Shown here one piece after another: positions 22,601-34,600 of a stretch of DNA of 64,000 bases. The stretch lies in the NCBI GenBank assembly GCA_030765045.1, contig CM060967.1, positions 153,892,251 through 153,956,250 of the forward strand, written 5' to 3'. The notes beneath the pieces are model-generated. The model did no database searches, was not told the origin of the DNA, and saw nothing but the letters and a program-made list of their open reading frames with translations. The DNA comes from Tenodera sinensis. Taxonomy: Eukaryota; Arthropoda; Insecta; Mantodea; Mantidae. Position 1 is the first letter of the stretch; each line of letters opens with the position of its first letter. The position numbers and the translations under genes are program-made.

Positions 22601-25600
22601 GGCCAAGGTAATGCTATCTTTAAGTCTGATACACCTCTCCAGAAAAAATCAGTTAGTTATAATCACATTGGTATTTTACCATCAAATCTTTCATTTAACA
22701 TTTGCAATTGAATTTCTCTGCAGACTGCAAAGGATTTTCAATTTACCACTAACTCACATGCTAACTAATCTGAAGGATCTACAGCAGTAATTTAATCAGT
22801 TTATCATTTATTTACAATAATTCTATCTTAAATCACTATAGAATGTTAAAAGCAAAATGCAAAGCAAAAGGAAATACTAAAATAAAGAATATTAAAAATA
22901 GAGCACTATTGACAGTGAAGTATTCTTCATGTTTGAGGTTATTTTAAGTCACTTATTTACACTCACCTTCACTACTAAACTGATTTTTTAAAGCGGAAAC
23001 GTTTTCAGGACCATTCGATCCCATCATCAGCCGTTGGGTGATAATGTCAGTTTAGTAGTGAAGGTGAATGTAAATAAGTGACTCAAAATAACCTCAAACA
23101 AGAAATAAAGAATTGAATATGTAACAGGGTTAGATACAAAAGGAATAATTTCCCAGTAAATGATAGTATTTGGTCATTCTGTAATTCATCTAAACGATCT
23201 ATGCTACCTGGTTCAGACTGCATGACTGGCATAAGACTTTCCTGTCGAACAAGAGCTTTTCTCCTTGGTACATCCCACACGGATACATTTCCTCGACAGG
23301 TCAAAGCCATCACATGCTGTGATGCATTTAATGCTAGTCTAGATGCTGGATTTGACAGGACTATTGGAGGCAGTGGTCTGTGACCTAATGACATTGCAAT
23401 CAATATATTAGTTATAACATAGTTATTAAAACTACTGCTAATATAGAGCTATTTACAGTGAAAATGATTAATGGATAAGAAAGAACTGCGTTATTAATAC
23501 TTTTTCTTGTAATGAATATTACATTTAAATGAACCACACCAAATACATTGCCAGAATGATATCTAAGGAAAAATGCTTTTCAGTTTATTATGCTCAATTT
23601 CCTTTTATAACTATGATAACTTATCAAAGGTGAACCAAGAAACATTTTTCATATTATCAGTCATGGTAAAGGTGCAGTTATTCAAGCAGTAAATAGAAAA
23701 ATATGCTCTTTCAAGTTCATTAACCACATTTCCACGACTTAAAAGGCATTTAAAATGGTTAATTAGGGCACTTATTTATCCAGTTTATGCTCTTTCAAAT
23801 TCATTAACCACATTTCAGGAGTTATAGACACCTCAAAATTGCTAATAAAAACAAGCCTATTTAAAATGTTATTGAGCAATGCTTTATTTACTCATAAAAA
23901 CAAAACAACCTCCTGAATTTACAGAATAAAGGTAAGGAACTAAAATATTTACAAATAATAAAACAAATTACGTAATGTAACAACATGACAACAGTTTATC
24001 TCTCTTTCTTTATTTACTTTACTTGCAAGCGTCAAACCTGTCCTCAAATAACAACACAAACACAGTTTAATTTCACTATATGAACTCAAATTAATGAAAC
24101 TGCTTGATAAAGTGACAGTAACCATAGAATCACAAAACAAATGAATGCTTCCAGTTTATTGAGACTATACTTTCAGAGTTACCCTGCAGTTCTGAACCTT
24201 GCTGCCACACAATGAGCTCTTCTATGCCAGAGCAACAATAATATATTAACAATTAATATTTTCAATTGGATTCATTTAGTTGATTATTATTTTGAAAAAC
24301 CACATAAATGTTCTAGAATATTTAAAGAAACTCTATCAACAATACTTGACTTTGACTTTTCTCCTGTTAACCCTATATGGAATAGTGCAGCAGTGAAGTT
24401 CCTCCAGCATACTCTGTTTCCAGACAGGCATTTCACTTCTCTCCAACTCTCTGCCTCCTCTTCTATTGTTCCCTTCCATGTTTTCCTCTCCTCCTTATAC
24501 CTTAGGGTTCCAGTCAAGTGAATCTTCTTAACAGTTCCATCTGGCTTTCTCAGTGTGTGGTCTACCCAGTTCCACTATCTTTGTTTTATTTGGTAATATA
24601 TGAGGTTGGTTAGTTCTTTTCCATAGTTCTTTATTGGATATTATTTGGTTACTAATTACCAATTCATTATTGGAAGCACCAGACAATAAAATAGAAGCCA
24701 AATCAACTTGTCGATTGTTTAGTGGCCCAAAACATGGCAAATATCCTGACATTGACCAAGAAGTGTTAGATTATACTGTGGAACTAAGAAATGATGGCGT
24801 TGCAATAACATACAAAATGTTACAGTTGAGAGCACAGTATTTCAGCTGTGCTGCTATTGTGTCATAAAATTTTCTGCCCTAGACAAGACAGATAGATTCA
24901 CCGATACCCACTCCTCCACAGATTAAAAATGTATATCTCACTTTATTGTAATGTAAATATATAAATTTAATTATTGATATATCCTATATCAAAGTACTAT
25001 GTACAGAATTGATTTAAAGGATTAAATAAATAAATAAAATCCTCAGACCTAAACTTGTCCGTAATTGGGGACAAAGTCACTTTACGAGAAGCTATGAGAA
25101 ACTTGTATATTACAGAAAATTCTCCAGTAATTCACCTTGGTTATATAAGCAGGGCAAAAAGTCAAATAGTGATTGCAATGGCACCCATGCCTCCTTAAGC
25201 ATGAGTTAAATGTGCCCTAGCACATAAGAAAGTTAAGCAACACTGTGCTAAACCATCCATTAAAAGGCACAATATGTTGTTAGCTAATGCTGGATTTCTG
25301 ACAATGAAGTCATTAATTCTCTTACTCTCCAATATTTTTCACTGATGATATTGAAGAAAGCAATAGCAGTAATAGTAACCGCTTTTTAGGGAGCACCATA
25401 TTTTTATGCTTTGGCAGTCACATTGCTCTCTCACAGCCCCCAGAATGTCTGGAGGACCACACCTGTCGTTGGTTTACGGGTCTCACCGACCTGACCGGGA
25501 GAGTTATCAAAATAAATTCACTGACCATATCCTCTGATTACCAATCAGAGGACGTATAACATGCCATGACAGGTCAGCATGTTAGGGGTTAAGATTTTAT

Positions 25601-28600
25601 AGAGAAATTAGAGAAATGGAGAGGTTGGAAAAATAAAGACTCCCTAGCCCTCGGGAACCCTAATAGCATCGGGGTCGGAAGAGAACAAGAGATGACCAAG
25701 GTAAGGTCAGATAGAAAAGTTACAGTGAGGAGCAAAACACCAGTAAGTGGAAGTAATGTTCTGCTCAGCTTGGGTACCTTGTGGTTGCCATTCACATATC
25801 CCCTAGACGGAGACCCCTGAGTCTTCTAATATAGTATATTCCATATCTCTACTCTTGGCACAGAATCAAAGGCTGCTTGCAGACCCAGGAATGCAAGGTA
25901 TGCTGATCTACGTTTACTTTATCCATTTATCTGTGATCACTAGAGCTAGGAATTTTAAGTGCTAAATTTTGATTAAAAAGGTGCAAAGTGCTTTAATTTA
26001 GGTAAAAGGGGTGCAAATTTTCCATTTTAATTTTCACTCAACAAAACAAAAACCAATTGGGCAATTACATAGAATAACTAAGGATAAGGACACAAAATTC
26101 ACTGTCACAACTATTGAAGCAAATGCTGTTTAACAGCTCAATGTTTTTTCCAGTGAGGTTGCACCTTCAGTCACTAAGTATTTGTATGTTGAAAAGGAAC
26201 GTTCAACGTCAACAGACACAAGTGGTGCATATTTTGTTAGCAGTCTAATTAAAATCCTTGTTCGTTGCAACATCCTCAATATCAGGTCTTTTGGCTAAGC
26301 TCTGTTCTAGCTTCTGCTGTCTTTACGTCCATCAAAATTGCCCATTGTGAATCTTTCTCAGGACACTGCTCCTCCAATCTTGTAATGGCCGTCATTATGT
26401 AATTATGTATAACTATGAATTCTGACGCTATGAATTACATTGTAATTTCTGCAGCTGATAACAATAACAGCTACATTTAATTATCTCCATAAACTAGAAC
26501 TACAAATTCAAGGCCTTACTCATTACGGGTGGAGTAAAAACCACACCTGTAAATACTCTATTAGCCATAACACAGATCTGCTTATTAATATCACAAATTG
26601 AAGAAAAAGCCCTTCTTAAACATGAAAAAGTACTTCAACTTCCTAACTCTCATTGGGGAAAGAAACATCTCATACAAATTAATACAAAAATTCAGATCAG
26701 CTTCTTAGATAAAGTGCATCATCTTCAAGTAATTTTAAATATCCCTATATCAAGAGAAAACCTGTTAACATCCACATCCAGTTCAAAAAACTAGATATCT
26801 CCGAAAGGTTCAATGGTAAGTTAATAACCAAAAATCATCAATCACCTGATGATCATGCTAAACTCAATACAGCTCAAATAATAAATTGACAGTAACACAA
26901 ATTAATCAACTTTTTTTTGGTAGTGTTTAAAGCCCACTTTTACTACATCGACACCGCAGGCAGTGACACGATGATATATGAAATGAAGAGGGAGCACCAG
27001 TGGAATGAGATGGTGGGGGAAACCGAAGAACCTGGAGGAAACCTGCTCCAGCGCCACTTTGTCGACCACAAATCCCACATGCGGCTGCCTGGGATTGAAT
27101 CCGGGGTGCTTTGGTGAGAAGTGAATGGTCTAACCACTCAGCTACAACGTGGTCCAAATTAATCTACAATCTATCAGAAATAGGCTAGAAAAATTAGAGG
27201 TAATGGTAGGCAAAAATGCCTAATGATGTGTTATGTGTAAATGAACACTGGCTCTTGAGCATGAATCCAATCTAAATCTACTGAATTTTGAACCAATTGA
27301 CTTTACACCTTCAAGTGCAAGCAAAAAAAAGTCAGAAACATCTACAGATATTTTAACCTCTTGAGGGATATCGACGTGAAATCACGTCCATTTGAAATGG
27401 CGGATGAGCGATATGGGCGTCCTGTGCGTTTAAGCATTTAACCCTTATTTATCCCTTATCCAACTCAACTTATTTTAATTTTCCCTTTATGAAACATTTT
27501 AGTAAGGTCTATATACTTTATTGGCTTACCTTAATATGTTCGTTCTGCAGTGATTTACCTCAAAACAGGGATAAACACACAAGGGTACGTACATCTCCAC
27601 ATTCGCAAATTCCCTTCTTGCGGCCTTGCGGCACACGAAACACTTTCGAAATGGGCGGGACTTCTTTGCTGTTGGTGGTATCCTTTTAGGATAATGTTTT
27701 CCTTGAAGTCTGAGGGGTGCAGGGGTTTTGGATTTTCAACCCCCAACGTGGTATTGTTCAATTAGGCTGCGAGTTATTTATAGTCGGTAGTCAAGGTCGG
27801 TCATTGTCCTGTGTGGGTTTAGAGAGCTGTCCAAATCCCCAAACAATTGTATATGGTTATATCCAGTTGGTGCAAAAATACCTTTTTATACCACTTCTCC
27901 CTTCAGCTACAAGCAGGAAAGTATACGTATGTATTTCAACAAAGAAAGACACGGACTCTACTCAGTTACGAAACTCGTGTAAGCAAAAGTTGTAATGTTG
28001 ATCTATTCTGATGACTCAAGAGACCACGCATGCAGTAACGATTTATTACACAGTATGCTGACGCATAAGCCACACATACAATGGGTGTTCCTTTACTGTA
28101 TCTTTCCGAGAACTTATATTAGATGCGTTCGACAGAGCAAAGTTGACTTTTCACCACAGTGAAACAAAATTGTGCCATTTCAACGTTTTGTAAATATAAC
28201 TCAACTTTGCTGATGTAAATTTATACTGCAAATAACGAGTTTTATACCAGTTTTTGTTTCATTAAAATAACTTAATATTTACACAAAATACAGCTGTGTA
28301 TATACGAAGTGCATTTAACAATTTAAATGCTAGCAGTTCTCGGCTCGCGGACGTTTAAATGGCCATCGCTCAAGAGGTTAAAGACTCTTACTTTGGAAAC
28401 CATATATACCCAATATTGTACCAATGAATGAGTGCACATTTTTACTAACCATTCTTTTAAAGGTGGTAATGCTGGTGCAATATTTTCTCATTTTATTACT
28501 CATCAGGAACATACAGCACGCAGAAATAACAATTCATACATTATATCAACTTTTAAATCTACCAGTCAACAACTATACCAAAGTAGTTATATTCTCAGAC

Positions 28601-31600
28601 TCAAAAGCTGTAATACACGCAATATCCTCATGTAATATTCAATCTTACCAAGTTAAAGATTATTCCTAAATGGTAACACTGTCCTGCAAAATAAACTTTT
28701 GTTTGCTGGTTTGTGATTTGAAAGGTGATATTAACTAACAATTCAAATTTTGGTGTGCACTAAATAAAATGCTGATTGCCTCCCCCCTCCAACCAAAATA
28801 TGTATTATATATGTGTATATATAATACACTTTTTAATGTAATATTTAATATTTGTCAATAGATTTGCTTACGAATTTCTAATAATGTCCAAGTTACAGTA
28901 TACATTGGCTAAACTAAAAGGAACTGGAAACAAGACTGAAGGAACACATCAGGAACATAAAACTTAAACAAACTGACAAATCAACCATAGCACATCATTT
29001 CTGCTCAACTCAGCAAACCATAAAAAGGATATCAAATTATTAATACATGTAAAAACTACAGCTGAATTGATAATTTGGGAAAAAATATACATAAAGAAAA
29101 ATGTTCACCTAGCCATGAATTTTGAAATACCACAAGCAGATGACATCCAACAACCCAGATGGCAGCACAATCTCTACCACAATAGATTCTTCCTCTTCAA
29201 AAGCCAGTAGAGAAACTGTTGATAATGAAGACAACGCTCTTCGAAACACATTCGGATAAAAAGTAACTTAAGTAAAACAAAGTATCTATAGGTTGACTCA
29301 AATACTTATACAAATCATGTCACTTCATTTGTAAACATGCTCAATTACATGAATATGTTTCTTAGAGCCATTGTCAGCTTCTCTTTTTCTTTGAGAAGTT
29401 CTTAGCACTTTTAAAATACTGTGCTTCATTTTCATACAGTAAATTTACATTCTTATTTTACCATAAAAGAATTTAATCTTTACTAGAGTAGCCATCAGGA
29501 ACGAAGGTGGTTGCTCAGTAGACAAATATCCAATGACGTCACAGTCATGTGTTTTCTAGCCAATCAGATGTAGTCTGTTTCAGAGCTTGTGTATGAGAGT
29601 ATTTGTACAGTTTTACAGTGAAATTAAGTAATTCCGGGCAATAAAGTCCACTCTGTAATAAGTTCATTAAGTTCCGAAGATGGCAGAAGCAAAAAACCCT
29701 TTTACGCAGTCAAGCCAGGGAAATTGTGTATAATGTGTACAAATAGGCTAGATATATCTCTTTCGGGCTTGAGGTCGTGGTTCTAGAAGGCATTGAAGAT
29801 ACCGGTGTTTCGCCAAGTTTTTGAGGTTTTGATGCCTTCTGGACCACGGCCTCAAGCCTGAAAGAGATATACCTAGCCAATAGTCAGAACACTGCCCGTG
29901 AAAGCCTACGTTTATATACTGTAGAAATACTTCCTAAGAAAGATGGGAAACAGTTGTAACGCAGCACTTCCCCTCTTTCCCCTACAAGCGTGTTATCTGT
30001 CCCTGCCATTGTTCCTAACAACTACTCTACAAGTCATCAATGCAAAGAAAACATGACACTCCTATGTGCTTTTACCAATCAATACATTTGTCATAGGATA
30101 AACAGTATTTGTAGTTATTATTTATTTATGCCAACAAACTTACTGTTGGTGTTTTTAAACACACAAGCCGTGTGTGGGCAAACTTACCCGGTAAGCGGAA
30201 GGTCTGTGGTTCAAATCCCAGTTGTGGCATTGAATTTTTAAGTTCCAGTTCTACCTCTCATAGTATTTGTAGCTTATTACCTGTGTCTGTATACAAAATG
30301 TGCAACGTGGCATCTTCACAAGCAACAACAGTCAGTTTGTTGTTTGCTGCCATACCACAAGCAGCACAACCCAAAACAGCCTCCCAGATAGGTTCATCTC
30401 CACTACCAAACACTCGAACTTTTGTTAGTGGTCCATAAGAACTACCACAAGCTCCATTTGCTACTTCCACACGCTTTGTCTTCAGACCGCCTTCTATTAT
30501 TGGTATCACAAGACCTTTGCTGCCAATCATCCTGAGTGTTGGTAATTTCAGTCTTGGACCTGATTCAGCTTCTCCAGCACCTGTTGGTATGCAAAATAAT
30601 TACAATAACCAAAGTGCAGATATATCAAAACAAGATAGGGTTTCAAGGGGTACAGATCTTAAGAAGCACATGCAAACATAAGTAATATTTTTATTAATGG
30701 TACAATACAGACATCCATTAATTAGTGTCAGATTTAACATTTCAGTAAGCTGTTCTATACAAACATTATACTAAGTTTGCATTTACCCTACTAGTTCAGG
30801 GATAAATGGGAAGACTATCATACTGTACATGTATTAGGTTAGAATTTGGGAGCAGGATTGGTTATAAACAAATTGCTGAATGATTAGGACATAGTTCATA
30901 ATTACCTACAGAACACAACTGAAACAATTACAATGTTCAAATTGCGTAAACTTTCACGGCTGGTGTCATAAAATACAGAATGAATATCCGGGCTTGTGGG
31001 CCGTGGTCTTGTGGAAATTCATTCTGTATTTTAATTATAATGTTGTTATAAGATTGAAACATCCACAATATGAGCTCTTCACACTGACACATAAGCCAGA
31101 CAATATCATCCATTACAATGGTTCAACAAACATAATTATATGGGAGTTACCTTTGACACAAAGCTAAATTGGAACAATTGCATAAATAATGTTATACAGA
31201 CAGCAGAAAAGAAACTACAGATTCTCAAAAGACTTGCAGGTGCCAAATGGGGATGCTCTAGGAAAATTCCAAACACAACAATATGTATATCAAGCCAACC
31301 CTTCGATACTGTGCAGAAATGATAACAGCATCTCAAGCCAATACTTGCAAATTAAAATGGCTGTAAAAGCAAGCACTTTGCCTGATCAGAGGAGCTGTTA
31401 AATCTACACCTACAGATGCTAGTCTGGCGCTAACAAGTTACCCAATAACACAAAAATAAAGAGCAAGCACTCCTATTACATGAAAAAATGCTAAGATTAC
31501 CAAATTCCAAATGGAAAAACAAGAATGAAACCACTACAAGCTTCAAAAAAACCTAACAAACTTTCTTGGCAAAAGTAATTCACCCAAAATGAAACTTAAA

Positions 31601-34600
31601 CATCAAGTACTACAGAAAATTTACAAATAAAAATAAATCCACTTAACCTGGTGCAAAGTAATTATAATTTACAGCTAATGGATGAAGTAATAAAATCAGA
31701 AACATCCAAACAATTGAAAGCTCTTGCCCTTGAAATAATCAACATGAAATACCCTGCAAAAGACTGCCTATACATAAATACAGACAGATCATCAATGGAC
31801 TATTATACTGGGGCAGGAGTCATATATCCTCTCTTCTCATATCGTGCAGTAGGCAATGACAGTACAAATTATGATGGAGAAATCATGGCAGTCTTATAGC
31901 TTTACAAGAACTGATTAAATGCCCAAATAAATTTATGAAAGTAGTCATCTTTTCTAATTCCAGGGCAGCCATCCAAGCAATTTGGGATATTCTTTAGTTT
32001 AGGTGACGCGAGCACTTGGTCAGAATTTCGGCTAAGTCCAACTCGGCAGTGTGTATGAATGGTCATGAAAGTTGCCGAAGTTGCTGTGTTAATTCAGCGC
32101 TGCCAACAGCACAATTTCCCCAGGAGTTTGTTGCCAATAGTAAGTTTGAATGTTATAGCGGGACCCGGCAGTATGCTGGTGACCTTAGAAGCAAGTTGTG
32201 AGAGTGCAATGGATCGCTTCATTAGCATAGTAGATTTAGCGCCTCTGTGCTATAATGAGGAGGAATGCATGCAATTTCTTTACGACGAGGGCCTGCTGAG
32301 AACTCGAATGCTATGCAGGGAATGTGATGCCGTGCTACACCCGTGAGGAGGATATTATAATATAAATATAATAAATATAATACATAATATTATATATAAA
32401 TAATATATATAATATAAATGTAATAATAAATAATAATATAATAATATAAAATAAAAAAAATAAATAAATAAATAAAAAAAGAACGAGCCAGCATTTCGTG
32501 GACCCAGTAACAAGCCAACAACGATAATGTACACAATAATTTCCACAACAATAGTATGGAGTCGCACTAGCGATATATCTGTGTGAGCAAAATAATGTAC
32601 ACAATATCTGGCCAGCAAGTGCTAAGTCACCTATTCTAAAGAAGAGCCGAATGCATTTACTTAATAAACTAAGGCATCAAATATTACTGCTTTTTAAGGA
32701 TAAATAAATGGATTGGTTTTTAAATGCAGAATAAAAGTGTGAGCAAAATAATGTACACAATGAGCAAAATAATAATGTACATGGAGTAGCGCTAGTGGTA
32801 TGTCTGTGGCGGCAACAACGCGAGTGCATTTGTGTTTAATGTGTTGGCAACCAAAAGTAGTGTAGTATAAAAAGCAATGTTGGCAGATGTGAAAATCTTC
32901 TGCTAGTGACAGCTAGCTCATGCAGTGAAACCTAGTGGCAATTCTGAAACCACTGTCGGCGCATGCGCAGTAAGTAACTTCGGACTTAGAATCTGGCCGG
33001 CAAGTGGCAAGTAAGCTAATCTAAAGAAGAGCCGCAATTTGCTTCTACACCAACAGGAGATAAATGCAAACTACAGAATGCTACAAAATGATTACTCAGT
33101 TACAAAAAGTGAGTACACTCTGTTCAGATGCAATCATACCTCCAGGACACCAACGTCTCACATATCAGCAGGCGCAAGAGATCATCTATTTGTATTTTAT
33201 CGCTGACTATACGCCAAGTTACTATTATTTCACTTTACATGATCTCAGTGCATTGTGGGATCGCCGGGAATGAAACTGCTGATGCCCTTGCCAGAAAATG
33301 CACAACAATTCTTCAGAAAAACACAATAATGCCTCATTCTCTTTAATAAAACACCTAATTTTAAGTAAAATATCTCATTTTTGGATATCAGATAATCAGG
33401 CCTATTCATCCCAAGGTTGCAGGTTCAAATCTGGCCAGACCGGTGGTTTTTACCTAAGCATGCTTAAAACGACAGCTCCATGTCAGTAGATTTAAATTGT
33501 TGAAAATAAATACTGGATAATAGTTTTGGATAAAATATCACGACAAAGCCAGAACCGAAACTCCTCAAACACATAACCGGAAAACAAGAGCCGTCCACAT
33601 GGGAACAAATTTTCATTTTAAAAAATAGAAACTGAGTATTTAATTTCGACATTCCCCAGAAAGATATTTTCAGCAAGTTCCTTAAATCATTACCAGAAGA
33701 AACATCAGAAGAAGCATCGCCATCCGCACCATGGAAACCCAGTTACTGTCCGGTTGATAATGGACCAAAGTTAACCTCCGAAATGCGTTCCAGAAAATTA
33801 TAAATGTAAGCGTTGTTTAGTGCTATTAATTGACTCAGCTTTTAAATTAAATTGATTATAACAACACTGTTTTCAAACTTCTAAGAAAGGAACATATGTT
33901 TTACTTGTTTTTTTCCCCTCTATGATGTTAGGATCTGTCAGTTGAATTGAAATAAATGAAAATTAGTTTATTAAAAAATGTTATAAACATACTTGTAGTG
34001 CTGGCTTTTGTAGGAGATTGTGATACATTGGTTTGTTGAGCTGCAGAAGAAGGTGGTCGTCCTCTCTTTGCCAACGGTAACTTTGTGGTAATACTAGGAG
34101 CTCCCTCAGCTCTTCGCTTAGGAGCAAATGTAACAGTAGTTGTATTGACACGATCCATTTTGTGCACCTCCAAACGTCTGTAAAATAAGTTTTAAATATA
34201 ACTGAAAAATAATTATCTATGCAAACCCATTCTTAAAGCTCAGCTAGTAAAATTGCTTTAATTGACCATATGGCTTATAAAGATAAAAAATTATGCAATA
34301 TATGTTATGCTTAAGATATTTCATGCATACACAACAAATAAAATTCATAGTCATAGAAACTTTACTCATAACTAAATGATCTTTCAAACTATATTAAAGT
34401 AATTATATCTTTTAGTCTAAAAAACTGAGAGAAAATGCAAAAGCTAATCTACAGCAGCTTCCAAAAAATTCAAAATATATTACATGTATATTAAGTGAGT
34501 AGTCCTTTTTGGCTAAAACATTCTTTTAATCCAGTAAAACTAAACCTCTGTCCTCCGGCGAGTAGTGCCATGCAGTAATAAATTGTGCCTCTTTATGTAA

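Larger units (their letters stand above)
26500..28670 (+). mobile_element. LINE remnant (RNase H-bearing family L1x), interrupted twice
   Basis: The reading before 26907 and after 27155 joins to INLQSIRNRLEKLEVMVGK, an endonuclease start. A decayed endonuclease part follows to 27352. After the piggyBac derivative it resumes with GGNAGAIFS, then jumps to an RNase H block LYQLLNLPVNNYTKVVIFSD with SKAVIHAISS. The RT is missing by internal deletion. The RNase H block matches the copies near 31950 and 58690 (QLLNLPLNKFNKAVILSDSK), so all three belong to one LINE family with RT and RNase H. The label L1x is mine, not a named clade. Confidence 0.62.
23409..30280. other. HIRA: HIRA intron (about 7 kb) with nested transposon remnants
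   Basis: Intron between exons 30580-30281 and 23384-23208. It contains a LINE tail, a CENP-B-like fragment, R1 copy 2, a LINE carrying a SINE and a piggyBac derivative, and a foldback, each listed separately. Within 23409-24369 I see only a short direct repeat (CTCTTTCAAGTTCATTAACC near 23705 and CTCTTTCAAATTCATTAACC near 23789). Confidence 0.6.
31985..33033 (+). mobile_element. Merlin-like (ISXO2-type) DNA element with 8-bp TSD
   Basis: GCAATTTG stands at 31977-31984 and 33034-33041. The element begins GGATATTCTTTAGTTTAG and ends with the complement of GGCTCTTCTTTAGATTAG; the TIRs are imperfect over about 50 bp, sharing CACTTG and CTAAGTCC. Removing the 1049-bp insert and one duplication restores the LINE reading across the site, which confirms the borders. 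A short reading inside (32209-32346) looks like the N-terminus of an IS1595/ISXO2-type transposase. Non-autonomous. Confidence 0.75.
31060..33800 (+). mobile_element. LINE remnant (same family), interrupted by a Merlin-like element and a SINE
   Basis: The RT tail reads MGVTFDTKLNWNNCINNVIQ, then LQILKRLAGAKWGCSRKIPN; RNase H reads YINTDRSSMDYYTGAGVIYP and VVIFSNSRAAIQAI. After the Merlin-like insert it resumes in the same frame as TTECYKMITQLQK and then HCGIAGNETADALARKC, the RNase H end. Further readable blocks to about 33800 probably belong to the LINE 3' end. It matches the copy at 56950-58871 block for block. Many stops; dead. Confidence 0.72.

Noticed and set aside
32335..32618. Tyr/Ile/Leu-rich minus frames resembling membrane segments
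   Set aside because: Lie in an AT-only low-complexity tract inside the Merlin-like element.
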